This document shows, piece by piece, positions 8,261-15,759 of a DNA stretch of 64,000 nt (within the stretch, counting starts at the first letter, position 1; the number at the start of each line of letters is the position of its first letter). The position numbers were made by a program, and so were the translations under genes. A model generated the notes under the pieces. It was not told the DNA's origin and did no database searches. It saw only the letters and a list, made by a program, of their open reading frames with translations. Origin of the DNA: an uncultured Modestobacter sp. (GTDB lineage Bacteria; Actinomycetota; Actinomycetes; Mycobacteriales; Geodermatophilaceae); assembly GCF_947486615.1 (NCBI RefSeq), contig NZ_CANKUD010000007.1, forward strand, positions 115,769-179,768, given 5' to 3'.

Positions 8261-9677
8261 ACACGGTCTGCCCGAGCAGCCAGCCGTGCTCGCCGGCCAG
8301 CTCGTTGGCCGCGGCCGGCCCCCACGACCTGGGCGCGTAGGACTGCACCTCGGGCCGGTTGTCGAGCACCGGCTGCAGCGCCCGCCAGGTCTGGGCCAGG
8401 CCCTCGCTGGTGGTGAACAGCGAGCGGTCACCGACCAGCACGTCGTGGATCAGCGAGACGTAGGGCGGCAGCGGCTCACCACCGGGGATCTTGGACAGGT
8501 CCAGGGACACCCGGGCCGGGGCCATCGCCAGGTCGGGGCCGGGCCGCTTGGCCATCACGTCGATGTCGACCGCGCCGGCACCGGCCAGGGACAGCGAGAT
8601 GACGTTGCCGTTGGCCGGCACCTCGTTGACCGGGCCCTTGGGGCGGTGCAGCACCAGGCTGACCCGCTGCTGCTTGGCCGCCATCCGCTTGCCGGTGCGC
8701 AGCAGGAAGGGCACCCCGCGCCAGCGGCCGGAGTCGATGAACAGCCGGGCGGCCACGAAGGTGTCGGTCCGGCTGTCGTCCGGCACGCCGTCCAGCTCGC
8801 GGTAGCCGTCGAACTGGCCGAGCACGACGTCCTCGGGGGCCAGCGGGCGGAAGTTCTTCAGCACCGACTCACGGGCGGAGAGGATGTCGTCGGCGGAGAA
8901 GCTGACCGGCGGCTCCATGGCGACCTCGGCGGCGACCTGGAACAGGTGGGTGACCAGCATGTCCAGCGTCGCGCCGGTGGCGTCGTAGAAGTCGGCCCGG
9001 TCGGCCACGTCGAGGTCCTCGGGGACGTCGATCTGCACCTGGGCCACGTGCTCCCGGCTCCAGATGTGCTCGAACAGGCCGTTGGCGAAGCGCAGCACGT
9101 GCAGGTCCTGGGTGCCCTCCTTGCCCAGGAAGTGGTCGATCCGGAAGACCTGCTCCTCGTCGAACACCGAGTGGACGACGCCGTCGAGCTCGCGGAAGCC
9201 GTCGGGGGAGTCGCCGAAGGGCTTCTCGTAGACCACCCGGGAGCCCTCGGCCAGCCCGTGGGCGCCGAGCGCCTCGGTGTAGCCGGTGAAGGCCTTGGGC
9301 GGCAGCGACAGGTAGTGCACCAGCTGAGCGTCCTCGCCCACCTCGGCGCGGGCCTTGCCGACCACGTCCAGCAGCCGGCCGGGGTCGTCGGTGGTGAACC
9401 CGCCGCCGGCGAAGCGCAGCCGGGTGCGGAACTCGTCCCACGGCCCGTCCTCGGGTGCGGGCCCGAACTCCTCCAGCGCGCCGCGCACGTGCTCGACGAA
9501 CTCCTCGTCGGTGCGCTCGCCGCGGCCACTGCCGATCAGCCGCCACTCGTCGGGCAGCAGACCGTGCTGGGCGAGCTGGAAGAAGGCCGGCAGCACCATC
9601 CGCCGGGCCAGGTCGCCGGTCGCGCCGTAGAGCACGAACACGGTGGGCGTCAGGTCGTTCGTCCCGGTGTCGGACAC
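8259..9677 (-). CDS. zwf: Glucose-6-phosphate dehydrogenase
   Basis: Oxidises glucose 6-phosphate to 6-phosphogluconolactone with NAD(P)+, first step of the pentose phosphate pathway. 472 residues, slightly short of the usual 490-510. Seen: cofactor loop GATGDLARR at residues 18-26, the substrate motif RIDHFLGKE at 179-187, and DFYDATGATLDMLVTHLFQ with the catalytic-type histidine. GTG 9677 has GAGGAGC just upstream. None of the usual partners (opcA, pgl, gnd, tkt, tal) is adjacent, so this may be a second, divergent zwf copy; that is inference. Confidence 0.92.
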   Translation of the reverse strand: MSDTGTNDLTPTVFVLYGATGDLARRMVLPAFFQLAQHGLLPDEWRLIGSGRGERTDEEFVEHVRGALEEFGPAPEDGPWDEFRTRLRFAGGGFTTDDPGRLLDVVGKARAEVGEDAQLVHYLSLPPKAFTGYTEALGAHGLAEGSRVVYEKPFGDSPDGFRELDGVVHSVFDEEQVFRIDHFLGKEGTQDLHVLRFANGLFEHIWSREHVAQVQIDVPEDLDVADRADFYDATGATLDMLVTHLFQVAAEVAMEPPVSFSADDILSARESVLKNFRPLAPEDVVLGQFDGYRELDGVPDDSRTDTFVAARLFIDSGRWRGVPFLLRTGKRMAAKQQRVSLVLHRPKGPVNEVPANGNVISLSLAGAGAVDIDVMAKRPGPDLAMAPARVSLDLSKIPGGEPLPPYVSLIHDVLVGDRSLFTTSEGLAQTWRALQPVLDNRPEVQSYAPRSWGPAAANELAGEHGWLLGQTV

Positions 9678-9820
9678 GGGGCTCCTCTCGGTGGGCGCCG
9701 CAGAACCGGCGCCGTCCAGTGGTCGGGCTGTCCCCAACGGCTGGTCCCCACGCCGGTGAGGTGGACGACCCGTGGAGCTCGTGTGGTGTGGAACCGCGGA
9801 CACCCGGGCAGCAGTCCCGT

Positions 9821-10360
9821 GTGACCCGACACCATCGTGCCCTGCTCGCCGTCCCGACCGCTGCGGTGGTCGTCCTGCTGTCCGCCTGCGGCTCCGGTGA
9901 CGGCGCCCCCGTCGCCGACGACGACGGCGTGTCGCCGTCCTCCCCGGCCACGGCCGGGCAGACGACGGCGCTGCCGGGCGGCCGGGCCGGCAGCGGACAG
10001 CAGGCCGACATCGAGTTCGAGGACCAGTCCGGTGACGGCAGCACCGCGCTCGTGGGCACCGTCTCCGCGCCGGAGGGCGGCTTCGTGGTGCTGACCGCCG
10101 ACGGCGCCGACGACGCGGTGCTCGGCTGGGCCGACGTCCAGGTCGGCACGTCGAGTGACGTCGAGGTCTCCCTCGACCCGCCGCTGGCCGCCGACACCGC
10201 GCTGGTCGCGACCCTGTACGCCGACACCGACCGGGACGGCTCCTTCGACCCCGGGGCCGACGAGGTGGTGCCCGCGCCGATCGACGGCGGGGACGCCGAC
10301 GACGACGTCTCCCAGCTCTCCGACCCGGTGGAGGACGACGCCCAGTACACCGTCGGCTGA
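9821..10360 (+). CDS. Lipoprotein with DUF7282-like domain
   Basis: 179 residues. The signal peptide RALLAVPTAAVVVLLSAC ends in the lipobox LSAC, so Cys is near residue 19 and the mature protein should be lipid-anchored outside the membrane. A disordered Asp/Ser/Pro linker follows, then a beta-rich domain with GGFVVLTADG and ATLYADTDRDGSFDPGADE; this pattern is that of DUF7282, best known from haloarchaeal surface proteins. The DTDRDGSFD stretch looks like a calcium-binding loop (inference). GTG 9821 is chosen to place the signal peptide at the N-terminus. Confidence 0.75.
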   Translation: MTRHHRALLAVPTAAVVVLLSACGSGDGAPVADDDGVSPSSPATAGQTTALPGGRAGSGQQADIEFEDQSGDGSTALVGTVSAPEGGFVVLTADGADDAVLGWADVQVGTSSDVEVSLDPPLAADTALVATLYADTDRDGSFDPGADEVVPAPIDGGDADDDVSQLSDPVEDDAQYTVG

Positions 10361-10381
10361 CCAGCGGACCACGACGTCCGG

Positions 10382-10430
10382 TGAGCCCGTCGGGATGCCG
10401 GAGGTGAGCCGGCTCACTACGGTGAGCCGG
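10382..10430 (+). promoter_or_regulatory. Repeated TGAGCC motif before the MHS transporter
   Basis: TGAGCCGGCTCA (10405-10416) is a perfect 12-bp palindrome. Further TGAGCC half-sites stand at 10382 and 10423. They straddle a TACGGT hexamer (10419-10424). A regulator binding site is possible; no regulator gene is adjacent. Confidence 0.3.
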
Positions 10431-10459
10431 ACGCCGCGGCACGACGAAGGGCAGCCCCC

Positions 10460-11758
10460 ATGGCCGGCACCACAGATCAGGTCAGCGGGACGACCGAGCG
10501 GCACCGGCTGCCGATCCGGACGCTGGTCTCGGCCAGCATCGGCAACGCGGTCGAGTGGTTCGACTGGACGGTCTACGCGACGTTCGTCGTCTACTTCTCC
10601 ACCCAGTTCTTCCCCAGCGAGAACGAGGCGCTGGCGCTGATCGGGGCGACGTCGGCCTACGCGCTGGCGTTCTTCTTCCGTCCGCTGGGCGGGTGGCTGC
10701 TCGGCCGGTTCGCCGACCTGCGCGGGCGCAAGGCCGGGATGCTGCTGACCATCCTGCTGATGGCCGGCGGCTCGCTGGTCATCGCGATCCTGCCCACCTA
10801 CGAGGCGGTGGGCTGGCTGGCGCCGATCCTGCTGCTGCTGGCCCGGATCGCCCAGGGCATGTCGCTGGGCGGTGAGGTCTCCAACGCATCGGCCTACCTG
10901 GCCGAGATCGCCCCGCCGGCCCGGCGCGGCCGGTACTCGGCCTTCTTCTACATCTCCACCGGCACCGCGCTGCTGGCCGCCTCGCTGCTGGGCGTGCTGC
11001 TGACCAACGTGCTCGACGACGACCAGCTGCGGTCCTACGGCTGGCGGATCGCCTTCGCCATCGGCGGGCTGCTGGGCTTCGTCGGGCTGTGGCTGCGCCG
11101 CTCGCTGTCGGAGACCGACCAGTTCGAGGAGAACGCGGCCAAGGCGCGGGCGGTGAAGAACCCGCTGCTGATGACGATCAAGGAGCACCCGCGGGCGGTG
11201 CTGCAGCTGTGCGCGTTCACCATGCTGTCGACGCTGTCGTACTACACGTTCTTCAGTGCGCTGACGCCCTTCGCGATCAACTTCCGGGACGCCGACGCCA
11301 ACGACGTCTTCGTGGCCCTGTCGATCGGCACCGCGCTGTTCGTGGCCTGCTGCTACCCGTTCGGCGCGCTGTCGGACCGGTTCGGCCGCAAGCCGCAGAT
11401 GCTGGTGTGGGCCGCCGGGATCGCGGTGCTCATCGTGCCGCTGTCGTTCCTGGTGCAGGACGACCTGGCGTCGCTGGTCGTCGTGTTCAGCACCGGGCTG
11501 GTGCTCTACGCGCTGCTGGCCTCGATCGCCCCGGCGGTGATGAGCGAGCTGTTCCCGACCGAGCTGCGGGCCACCGGCATCGGTGCCTGGTACAACCTCA
11601 CGGTCGCCGTCTTCGGCGGGACGGCGCCACTGGTGATCACCGCACTGTCCGAGGCCGGGCACCCGTTGTGGTTCTTCTGGTATGTGGCGGTGGCCGCGGT
11701 GATCGCCTTCTGCACGATCCTCACCCTCCGCGAGACCAAGGGCACCGAGCTGCGGTGA
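10460..11758 (+). CDS. MFS transporter, metabolite:proton symporter (MHS) family
   Basis: 432-residue inner-membrane carrier with 12 expected spans. Signature motifs of the MHS subfamily (KgtP, ShiA, ProP, CitA) are present: SIGNAVEWFDWTVY at the first span, RPLGGWLLGRFADLRGRK in the first cytoplasmic loop, and GEVSNASAYLAEIAPPARRG after the fourth span. The second half repeats the loop as GALSDRFGRKPQM. The family imports organic acids, shikimate or compatible solutes with protons; the substrate here cannot be told. ATG 10460 has AAGGGC upstream. Monocistronic. Confidence 0.9.
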   Translation: MAGTTDQVSGTTERHRLPIRTLVSASIGNAVEWFDWTVYATFVVYFSTQFFPSENEALALIGATSAYALAFFFRPLGGWLLGRFADLRGRKAGMLLTILLMAGGSLVIAILPTYEAVGWLAPILLLLARIAQGMSLGGEVSNASAYLAEIAPPARRGRYSAFFYISTGTALLAASLLGVLLTNVLDDDQLRSYGWRIAFAIGGLLGFVGLWLRRSLSETDQFEENAAKARAVKNPLLMTIKEHPRAVLQLCAFTMLSTLSYYTFFSALTPFAINFRDADANDVFVALSIGTALFVACCYPFGALSDRFGRKPQMLVWAAGIAVLIVPLSFLVQDDLASLVVVFSTGLVLYALLASIAPAVMSELFPTELRATGIGAWYNLTVAVFGGTAPLVITALSEAGHPLWFFWYVAVAAVIAFCTILTLRETKGTELR

Positions 11759-11892
11759 CCTGAGGGGCCTCAGACGCACCTCGGGCCGGCCGGGCCGCCA
11801 GCACTGCGTGGTCGACCGATGTGTCGGTCACCCCCTCAGGACGACCGTCCTCCTCGTCGCCAGCCGGCGTCACGGTCCACGAGGAGACGGTC

Positions 11893-12021
11893 ATGGCGCA
11901 CTACCCGAACCCCGCACTGGAGGCCGAGCTGGCCTACCGGCACGAGCTGATCCAGACCGCCGCCCGCCGCGCGGGCAGCAGGCGCGGCTCCTGGCTGGGT
12001 GGACGGCGGCGGGCACGCTGA
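11893..12021 (+). CDS. Small 42-residue protein, unknown
   Basis: Short open frame MAHYPNPALEAELAYRHELI, then a basic tail rich in Arg (RRAGSRRGSWLGGRRRAR). ATG 11893 has GAGGAGACG immediately upstream, the best ribosome site in the 319-bp gap between the transporter and the LuxR gene. It may be a helical, nucleic-acid- or membrane-associated small protein; no function is claimed. The rest of the gap holds only a weak hairpin (TGAGG/CCTCA near 11761). Confidence 0.5.
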   Translation: MAHYPNPALEAELAYRHELIQTAARRAGSRRGSWLGGRRRAR

Positions 12022-12064
12022 GCGCACCGGTCGCCGGAGCGGCCCCGCTGTCGGGGGTCTCTGC

Positions 12065-12070
12065 CACGAT
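12065..12070 (+). promoter_or_regulatory. -10 element of the LuxR-type regulator (leaderless)
   Basis: CACGAT begins 13 bases before GTG 12078, matching the spacing seen at other Shine-Dalgarno-less genes here. Confidence 0.35.
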
Positions 12071-12077
12071 CGGCGCC

Positions 12078-15077
12078 GTGCCGCACTGGGGGGACTGCCC
12101 GATCGTCGGCCGGGCCGAGGAGCTGGCCCGGCTGATGACGCACGTCGAGCGGGCGGCCCAGGGGCGGCCGTCCGCCGTGCTGGTGGCCGGTGACGCCGGC
12201 GTGGGCAAGACCCGGCTGCTCGACGAGCTGGCCCACCGGGCCGCCGACCGGGGCGTGCGGGTGCTCACCGGGCACTGCGTCGACCTGGGCGAGGTCGGGC
12301 TGTCCTACCTCCCCTTCGTCGACCTGCTCCGTCCGGTCGCCGGTGACCCGGGCCTGGCCGGGGCGCTGGCGCGGTTCCCGGTGCTGGGCGGGCTGCTGAC
12401 CGGCCGCCCGGGGGCCACGCCGCCCGACCACCCGGCCGGTGAGCCGGCCGACCTCGGGGTGCCGTCACCGGCGCCGAACCGGGGCTTCGGCCGGCCGGTC
12501 GACGACAGCCGGCTGCAGTTGTTCGAGTCGGTGGCCGGGCTCCTGGGTGAGCTCGCCACGGCCGGTCCGCTGCTCGTCGTGCTGGAGGACCTGCACTGGG
12601 CCGACCGCTCCAGCCGCGATCTGCTGCGCTACCTGCTGGCCCGGCTGGGCGACCTGGTCGACGACCCGATCGCGGTGGTGGCCACCTACCGGGCCGACGA
12701 CCTGCACCGCCGGCACCCGCTGCGTCCGCTGCTGGCCGAGCTGGTGCGGCTGCCCGGTGTCGAGCGACTGCAGCTGGACCCGCTGCCCGACGACGACGTC
12801 ACGACCCTGGTCCGTGGCCTGGCCGCCGAGGCCGGCGTGCTCGACGACCGGGTGGTGGAGGACGTCGTGGCCCGGGCCGAGGGCAACGCCTTCTTCGCCG
12901 AGGAGCTGTTCGCCGCCGGCCACCACGGTGAAGGGCTGCCGCTGGGGCTGAGCGACGTGCTGCTGTCCCGGGTGGAGCAGCTGAGCCCGGCCGCGCAGCA
13001 GGTGCTCCGGGTGGCCGCCGTCGCCGGACGCCGGGTGCGGCACGAACTGGTCTCGGCCGTCTCCTGGCAGACGCCGGCGGAGACCGAGCAGGCGCTGGCC
13101 GAGGCGGTGCACCACCACCTGCTGGTCGTCTCCGACGACGGGCGCTACCGGTTCCGGCACGCGCTGCTGCGGGAGGCGGTGCTGGCGGACCTGCTGCCCG
13201 GGGAACGAGTGCGCCTGCACGCCGCGGTGGCGGCGCACCTGGCCGAACACCCCGGCGCGGGCACGGCCGCGGAGCGCGCGCACCACGCCCGGGAGAGCAA
13301 CGACCTGCCCGGGGCGCTCAGCGCCTCGCTGGAGGCGGCGGCCGCCGCCGGCCGGGTCGGCGCGCCCGCCGAGCAGCTGCAGCACCTGGAGGCAGCGCTG
13401 GCGCTGTGGCCGGTGGTGCCCGACGCCGCGGAGCGCACCGGCCGCGAGCACTGGGCGCTGCTGGTCGACACCGCCGCGGCCGCCCGGGTGATCGGTGAGA
13501 TGCCGCGCGGACTGGCGCTGCTGCGCTCGGCGCAGGAGGTGCTGGGCCCCGACGGCGACCCGGCCGCCCGGGCCCGGGTGCACTACACGCTGGCCCAGGC
13601 CCTGGCCCGGATCGAGGACCAGGAGACGGCCTACCGGGAGAGCAGTGCGGCGATGGCACTCGTGCCCGCCGACCCGCCGTCCGCGGTGCGCACCTGGGCG
13701 GCGGCCACCCACGCCCGCAGCAGTTACACGATCGGCCGGAACGAGGAGGCGACGGCGGCGGCCGAGGAGGCGCTCGCCGCCGCCGACGTCCTCGGCCTGG
13801 ACAGCGCCTGGGCCGACACGGCCGTCTCGCTCGCCCGGGTACAGGCCACCAGCGACCCTGCGACCGTGCAGACCCGGTTGCGGGAGGCCCTGCGGCGGGC
13901 CGAGCGCTCCGGCGACGCCGACGTCGAGATGCGGGTCTGGTTCAACCTGGGGATCGTCGCCTACGAGGCCGGGGACGTCGCCGGGACGCTGGCCGTCACC
14001 GGGCAGGGGATCGCCCGGGCCCGTGAGCTCGCCGTCGAGTGGTCGTTCTACGGCGCCGAGGTGCGGCACCTGGACGTGGTCGCCCGCTACGTGGGCGGCG
14101 ACTGGGACGGCAGCCTGGCCGGCGCCGACGAGCTGGCCCGCGTGCCGGAGATGGCCGCCCACGTGCGGGCCAACGGGCTGCTCGTGCTGCTGGGCCGCGG
14201 CGACCCGGCGGCCCGTGAGCGGCTCGCCTGGGCGCGGGGGCTGGCCGACCGGCTCGACGCGCACCTGCTGCTCATGCTGGCCACCATCACCGCCGAGATC
14301 GACCAGGCCGCCCTGGACGGCGATCCGGCCCGGGCCGCCGACCGGGCCCGGTGGGCCGAGCGGCGGCTCCACGAGCTGTGGGGCGCCGATCGGCTGGCCG
14401 CGCTCCGACTGCTCGCCAGCGCCCTGTCGGTGGTCGCCGACGCAGCCGCTGCCGCGCGGCTGGCCGGGCACGGCGACGTGGTGACCCGCTGGGTCATGGC
14501 GGGGGAGGAGCTGGTCGAGACAGCCGAGCAGGTGGTCGTCGACTACGTGCCCGCGGTGGCCCCGCTGGGCGTCGAGGCGCGGGCCTGGCAGCAGCGGCTG
14601 GTCGCTGAGGCCGCCCGGCTGCACGGCCGGTCCGACCCGGAGCTGTGGCGGGCGGACCTGGCCGGCTTCGGCTACGGGCACGTGGTCGAGCAGGCGCGCA
14701 CCCGCTTCCGGCTGGCCGAGGCGCTGCTGGCGACGGACGACCGGGTGGCGGCGGCCGCCGAGCTGCGCCAGGCCCACGAGGTCGCCCTCCGGCTGGGGGC
14801 CGCGCCGCTGCGCACGGCGATCGAGGCGCTGGCCCGGCGCGGCCGGCTGGAGCTCGCCGGGGTGCCGGTGGCGACGGCGACGACGGTCTTCACCCCGCGG
14901 GAGGTCGAGGTGCTCGCGCGGGTGGCGCAGGGCCGCACCAACCGGCAGATCGGGGCCGAGCTGTTCATCAGCGAGAAGACGGCCAGCGTGCACGTCAGCA
15001 ACATCCTGGCCAAGCTCGGCGCCTCCGGCCGGGCGGAGGCAGTCGCCCTCGCCGCCGCCCGCGGCCTCCTCGGCTGA
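12078..15077 (+). CDS. Large ATP-binding LuxR-family (LAL) transcriptional regulator
   Basis: 999 residues. It opens PIVGRAEELARLM, then Walker A GDAGVGKT at residues 38-45 and a Walker B-like LLVVLEDLHWAD near 170, an AAA_16/STAND ATPase. The middle is a long helical, TPR-like region. The last 60 residues are a LuxR helix-turn-helix: FTPREVEVLARVAQGRTNRQ, then the recognition helix in SEKTASVHVSNILAKLG. LAL proteins activate catabolic or secondary-metabolite operons in response to inducers; the target is unknown. GTG 12078 is chosen by the -10 spacing and because family members start just before the PxVGR motif; the open frame extends upstream without family support. Confidence 0.88.
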   Translation: MPHWGDCPIVGRAEELARLMTHVERAAQGRPSAVLVAGDAGVGKTRLLDELAHRAADRGVRVLTGHCVDLGEVGLSYLPFVDLLRPVAGDPGLAGALARFPVLGGLLTGRPGATPPDHPAGEPADLGVPSPAPNRGFGRPVDDSRLQLFESVAGLLGELATAGPLLVVLEDLHWADRSSRDLLRYLLARLGDLVDDPIAVVATYRADDLHRRHPLRPLLAELVRLPGVERLQLDPLPDDDVTTLVRGLAAEAGVLDDRVVEDVVARAEGNAFFAEELFAAGHHGEGLPLGLSDVLLSRVEQLSPAAQQVLRVAAVAGRRVRHELVSAVSWQTPAETEQALAEAVHHHLLVVSDDGRYRFRHALLREAVLADLLPGERVRLHAAVAAHLAEHPGAGTAAERAHHARESNDLPGALSASLEAAAAAGRVGAPAEQLQHLEAALALWPVVPDAAERTGREHWALLVDTAAAARVIGEMPRGLALLRSAQEVLGPDGDPAARARVHYTLAQALARIEDQETAYRESSAAMALVPADPPSAVRTWAAATHARSSYTIGRNEEATAAAEEALAAADVLGLDSAWADTAVSLARVQATSDPATVQTRLREALRRAERSGDADVEMRVWFNLGIVAYEAGDVAGTLAVTGQGIARARELAVEWSFYGAEVRHLDVVARYVGGDWDGSLAGADELARVPEMAAHVRANGLLVLLGRGDPAARERLAWARGLADRLDAHLLLMLATITAEIDQAALDGDPARAADRARWAERRLHELWGADRLAALRLLASALSVVADAAAAARLAGHGDVVTRWVMAGEELVETAEQVVVDYVPAVAPLGVEARAWQQRLVAEAARLHGRSDPELWRADLAGFGYGHVVEQARTRFRLAEALLATDDRVAAAAELRQAHEVALRLGAAPLRTAIEALARRGRLELAGVPVATATTVFTPREVEVLARVAQGRTNRQIGAELFISEKTASVHVSNILAKLGASGRAEAVALAAARGLLG

Positions 15078-15089
15078 GGGGCGCCCCTC
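15076..15089. terminator. GAGGGGCGCCCCTC palindrome
   Basis: A perfect 14-bp palindrome overlapping the LuxR gene stop, between convergent genes. CTCGGC/GCCGAG forms a second small hairpin near 15119-15135. Likely bidirectional termination. Confidence 0.45.
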
Positions 15090-15151
15090 CTCGGGCGGTC
15101 ATCGGCGAACGGCTGTGCTCGGCGGCGTGCCGAGCGACCGTCCGCCGATGG

Positions 15152-15508
15152 TCAACGCTGGGCGGGCCGGCGGACGACCACCTGGCGGAGCCGCTCGACC
15201 CAGCCGTCGAGGACGTTCGTGCGGTCCTCCGGGGTGGCCGGCGCGGCCGGCATGAGCAGCCAGAGAGCCAGGTAGAGGAAGAACCCGGCACCGCCGGCGA
15301 AGACCAGGGCGACGAACCCGAGCCGCCACAGCAGCGCGTCGATCCCGGTGTGCCGGGCCAGCCCGGCGGCGACCCCGCCGACCAGCAGGTCGGTACGGCT
15401 CCGCTGCAGCGGCGGGGGCTCCGACGGGCTCTGCGGCGTCCCGGCCGGCGGCGCGGTGAGCTGCGGGTTCTCGAGCTGCGGGGTGTCGGTGTGCGCTGTC
15501 TCGGTCAT
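15152..15508 (-). CDS. PspC-domain membrane protein
   Basis: 118 residues. After a Pro-rich N-terminus comes the PspC domain: LVGGVAAGLARHTGIDALLW, then a transmembrane helix FVALVFAGGAGFFLYLALWLLMP (read as FVALVFAGGAGFFLYLALW). PspC proteins take part in envelope-stress signalling and are often fused to kinases in actinobacteria; this one stands alone. ATG 15508 has CAGGCT 12 bases upstream and no Shine-Dalgarno. Confidence 0.85.
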   Translation of the reverse strand: MTETAHTDTPQLENPQLTAPPAGTPQSPSEPPPLQRSRTDLLVGGVAAGLARHTGIDALLWRLGFVALVFAGGAGFFLYLALWLLMPAAPATPEDRTNVLDGWVERLRQVVVRRPAQR

Positions 15509-15514
15509 GTCCCC

Positions 15515-15520
15515 AGCCTG
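15515..15520 (-). promoter_or_regulatory. -10 element of the PspC gene (leaderless)
   Basis: CAGGCT on the minus strand starts 12 bases before ATG 15508. Confidence 0.35.
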
Positions 15521-15660
15521 CGCGCGGCGCCGTCCCCGTGGCATCGGGGAACCCCCGGATCCGACCCTGGTCTCCTGGGCTCAGGGTCGCCGGGTGCTGA
15601 GCGCCCCTGCCCTGCCCGCGCCCACTCGGATGGCCACCCTTCGACCCCGCCGAGCAGCAT

Positions 15661-15717
15661 CGAGTGACAGCTCAGCGGGCCTCCCGGCTCCCGGTGACCC
15701 CGGTGAGCTGTCACTCG
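15661..15717. repeat. 14-bp perfect inverted repeat
   Basis: CGAGTGACAGCTCA (15661-15674) and TGAGCTGTCACTCG (15704-15717) are perfect reverse complements around a 29-base GC-rich loop. It lies just past the 3' end of the helicase gene. It could be a terminator or a protein-binding site. The rest of 15509-15759 shows no gene. Confidence 0.5.
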
Positions 15718-15759
15718 GCTTTCGGGGGCTGTTGCCGACGAGGGCAGGGCGACGCCGGG

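Noticed and set aside
12465..14993. An 842-codon minus-strand open frame
   Set aside because: Antisense shadow of the LuxR-family regulator, whose own motifs are intact throughout.
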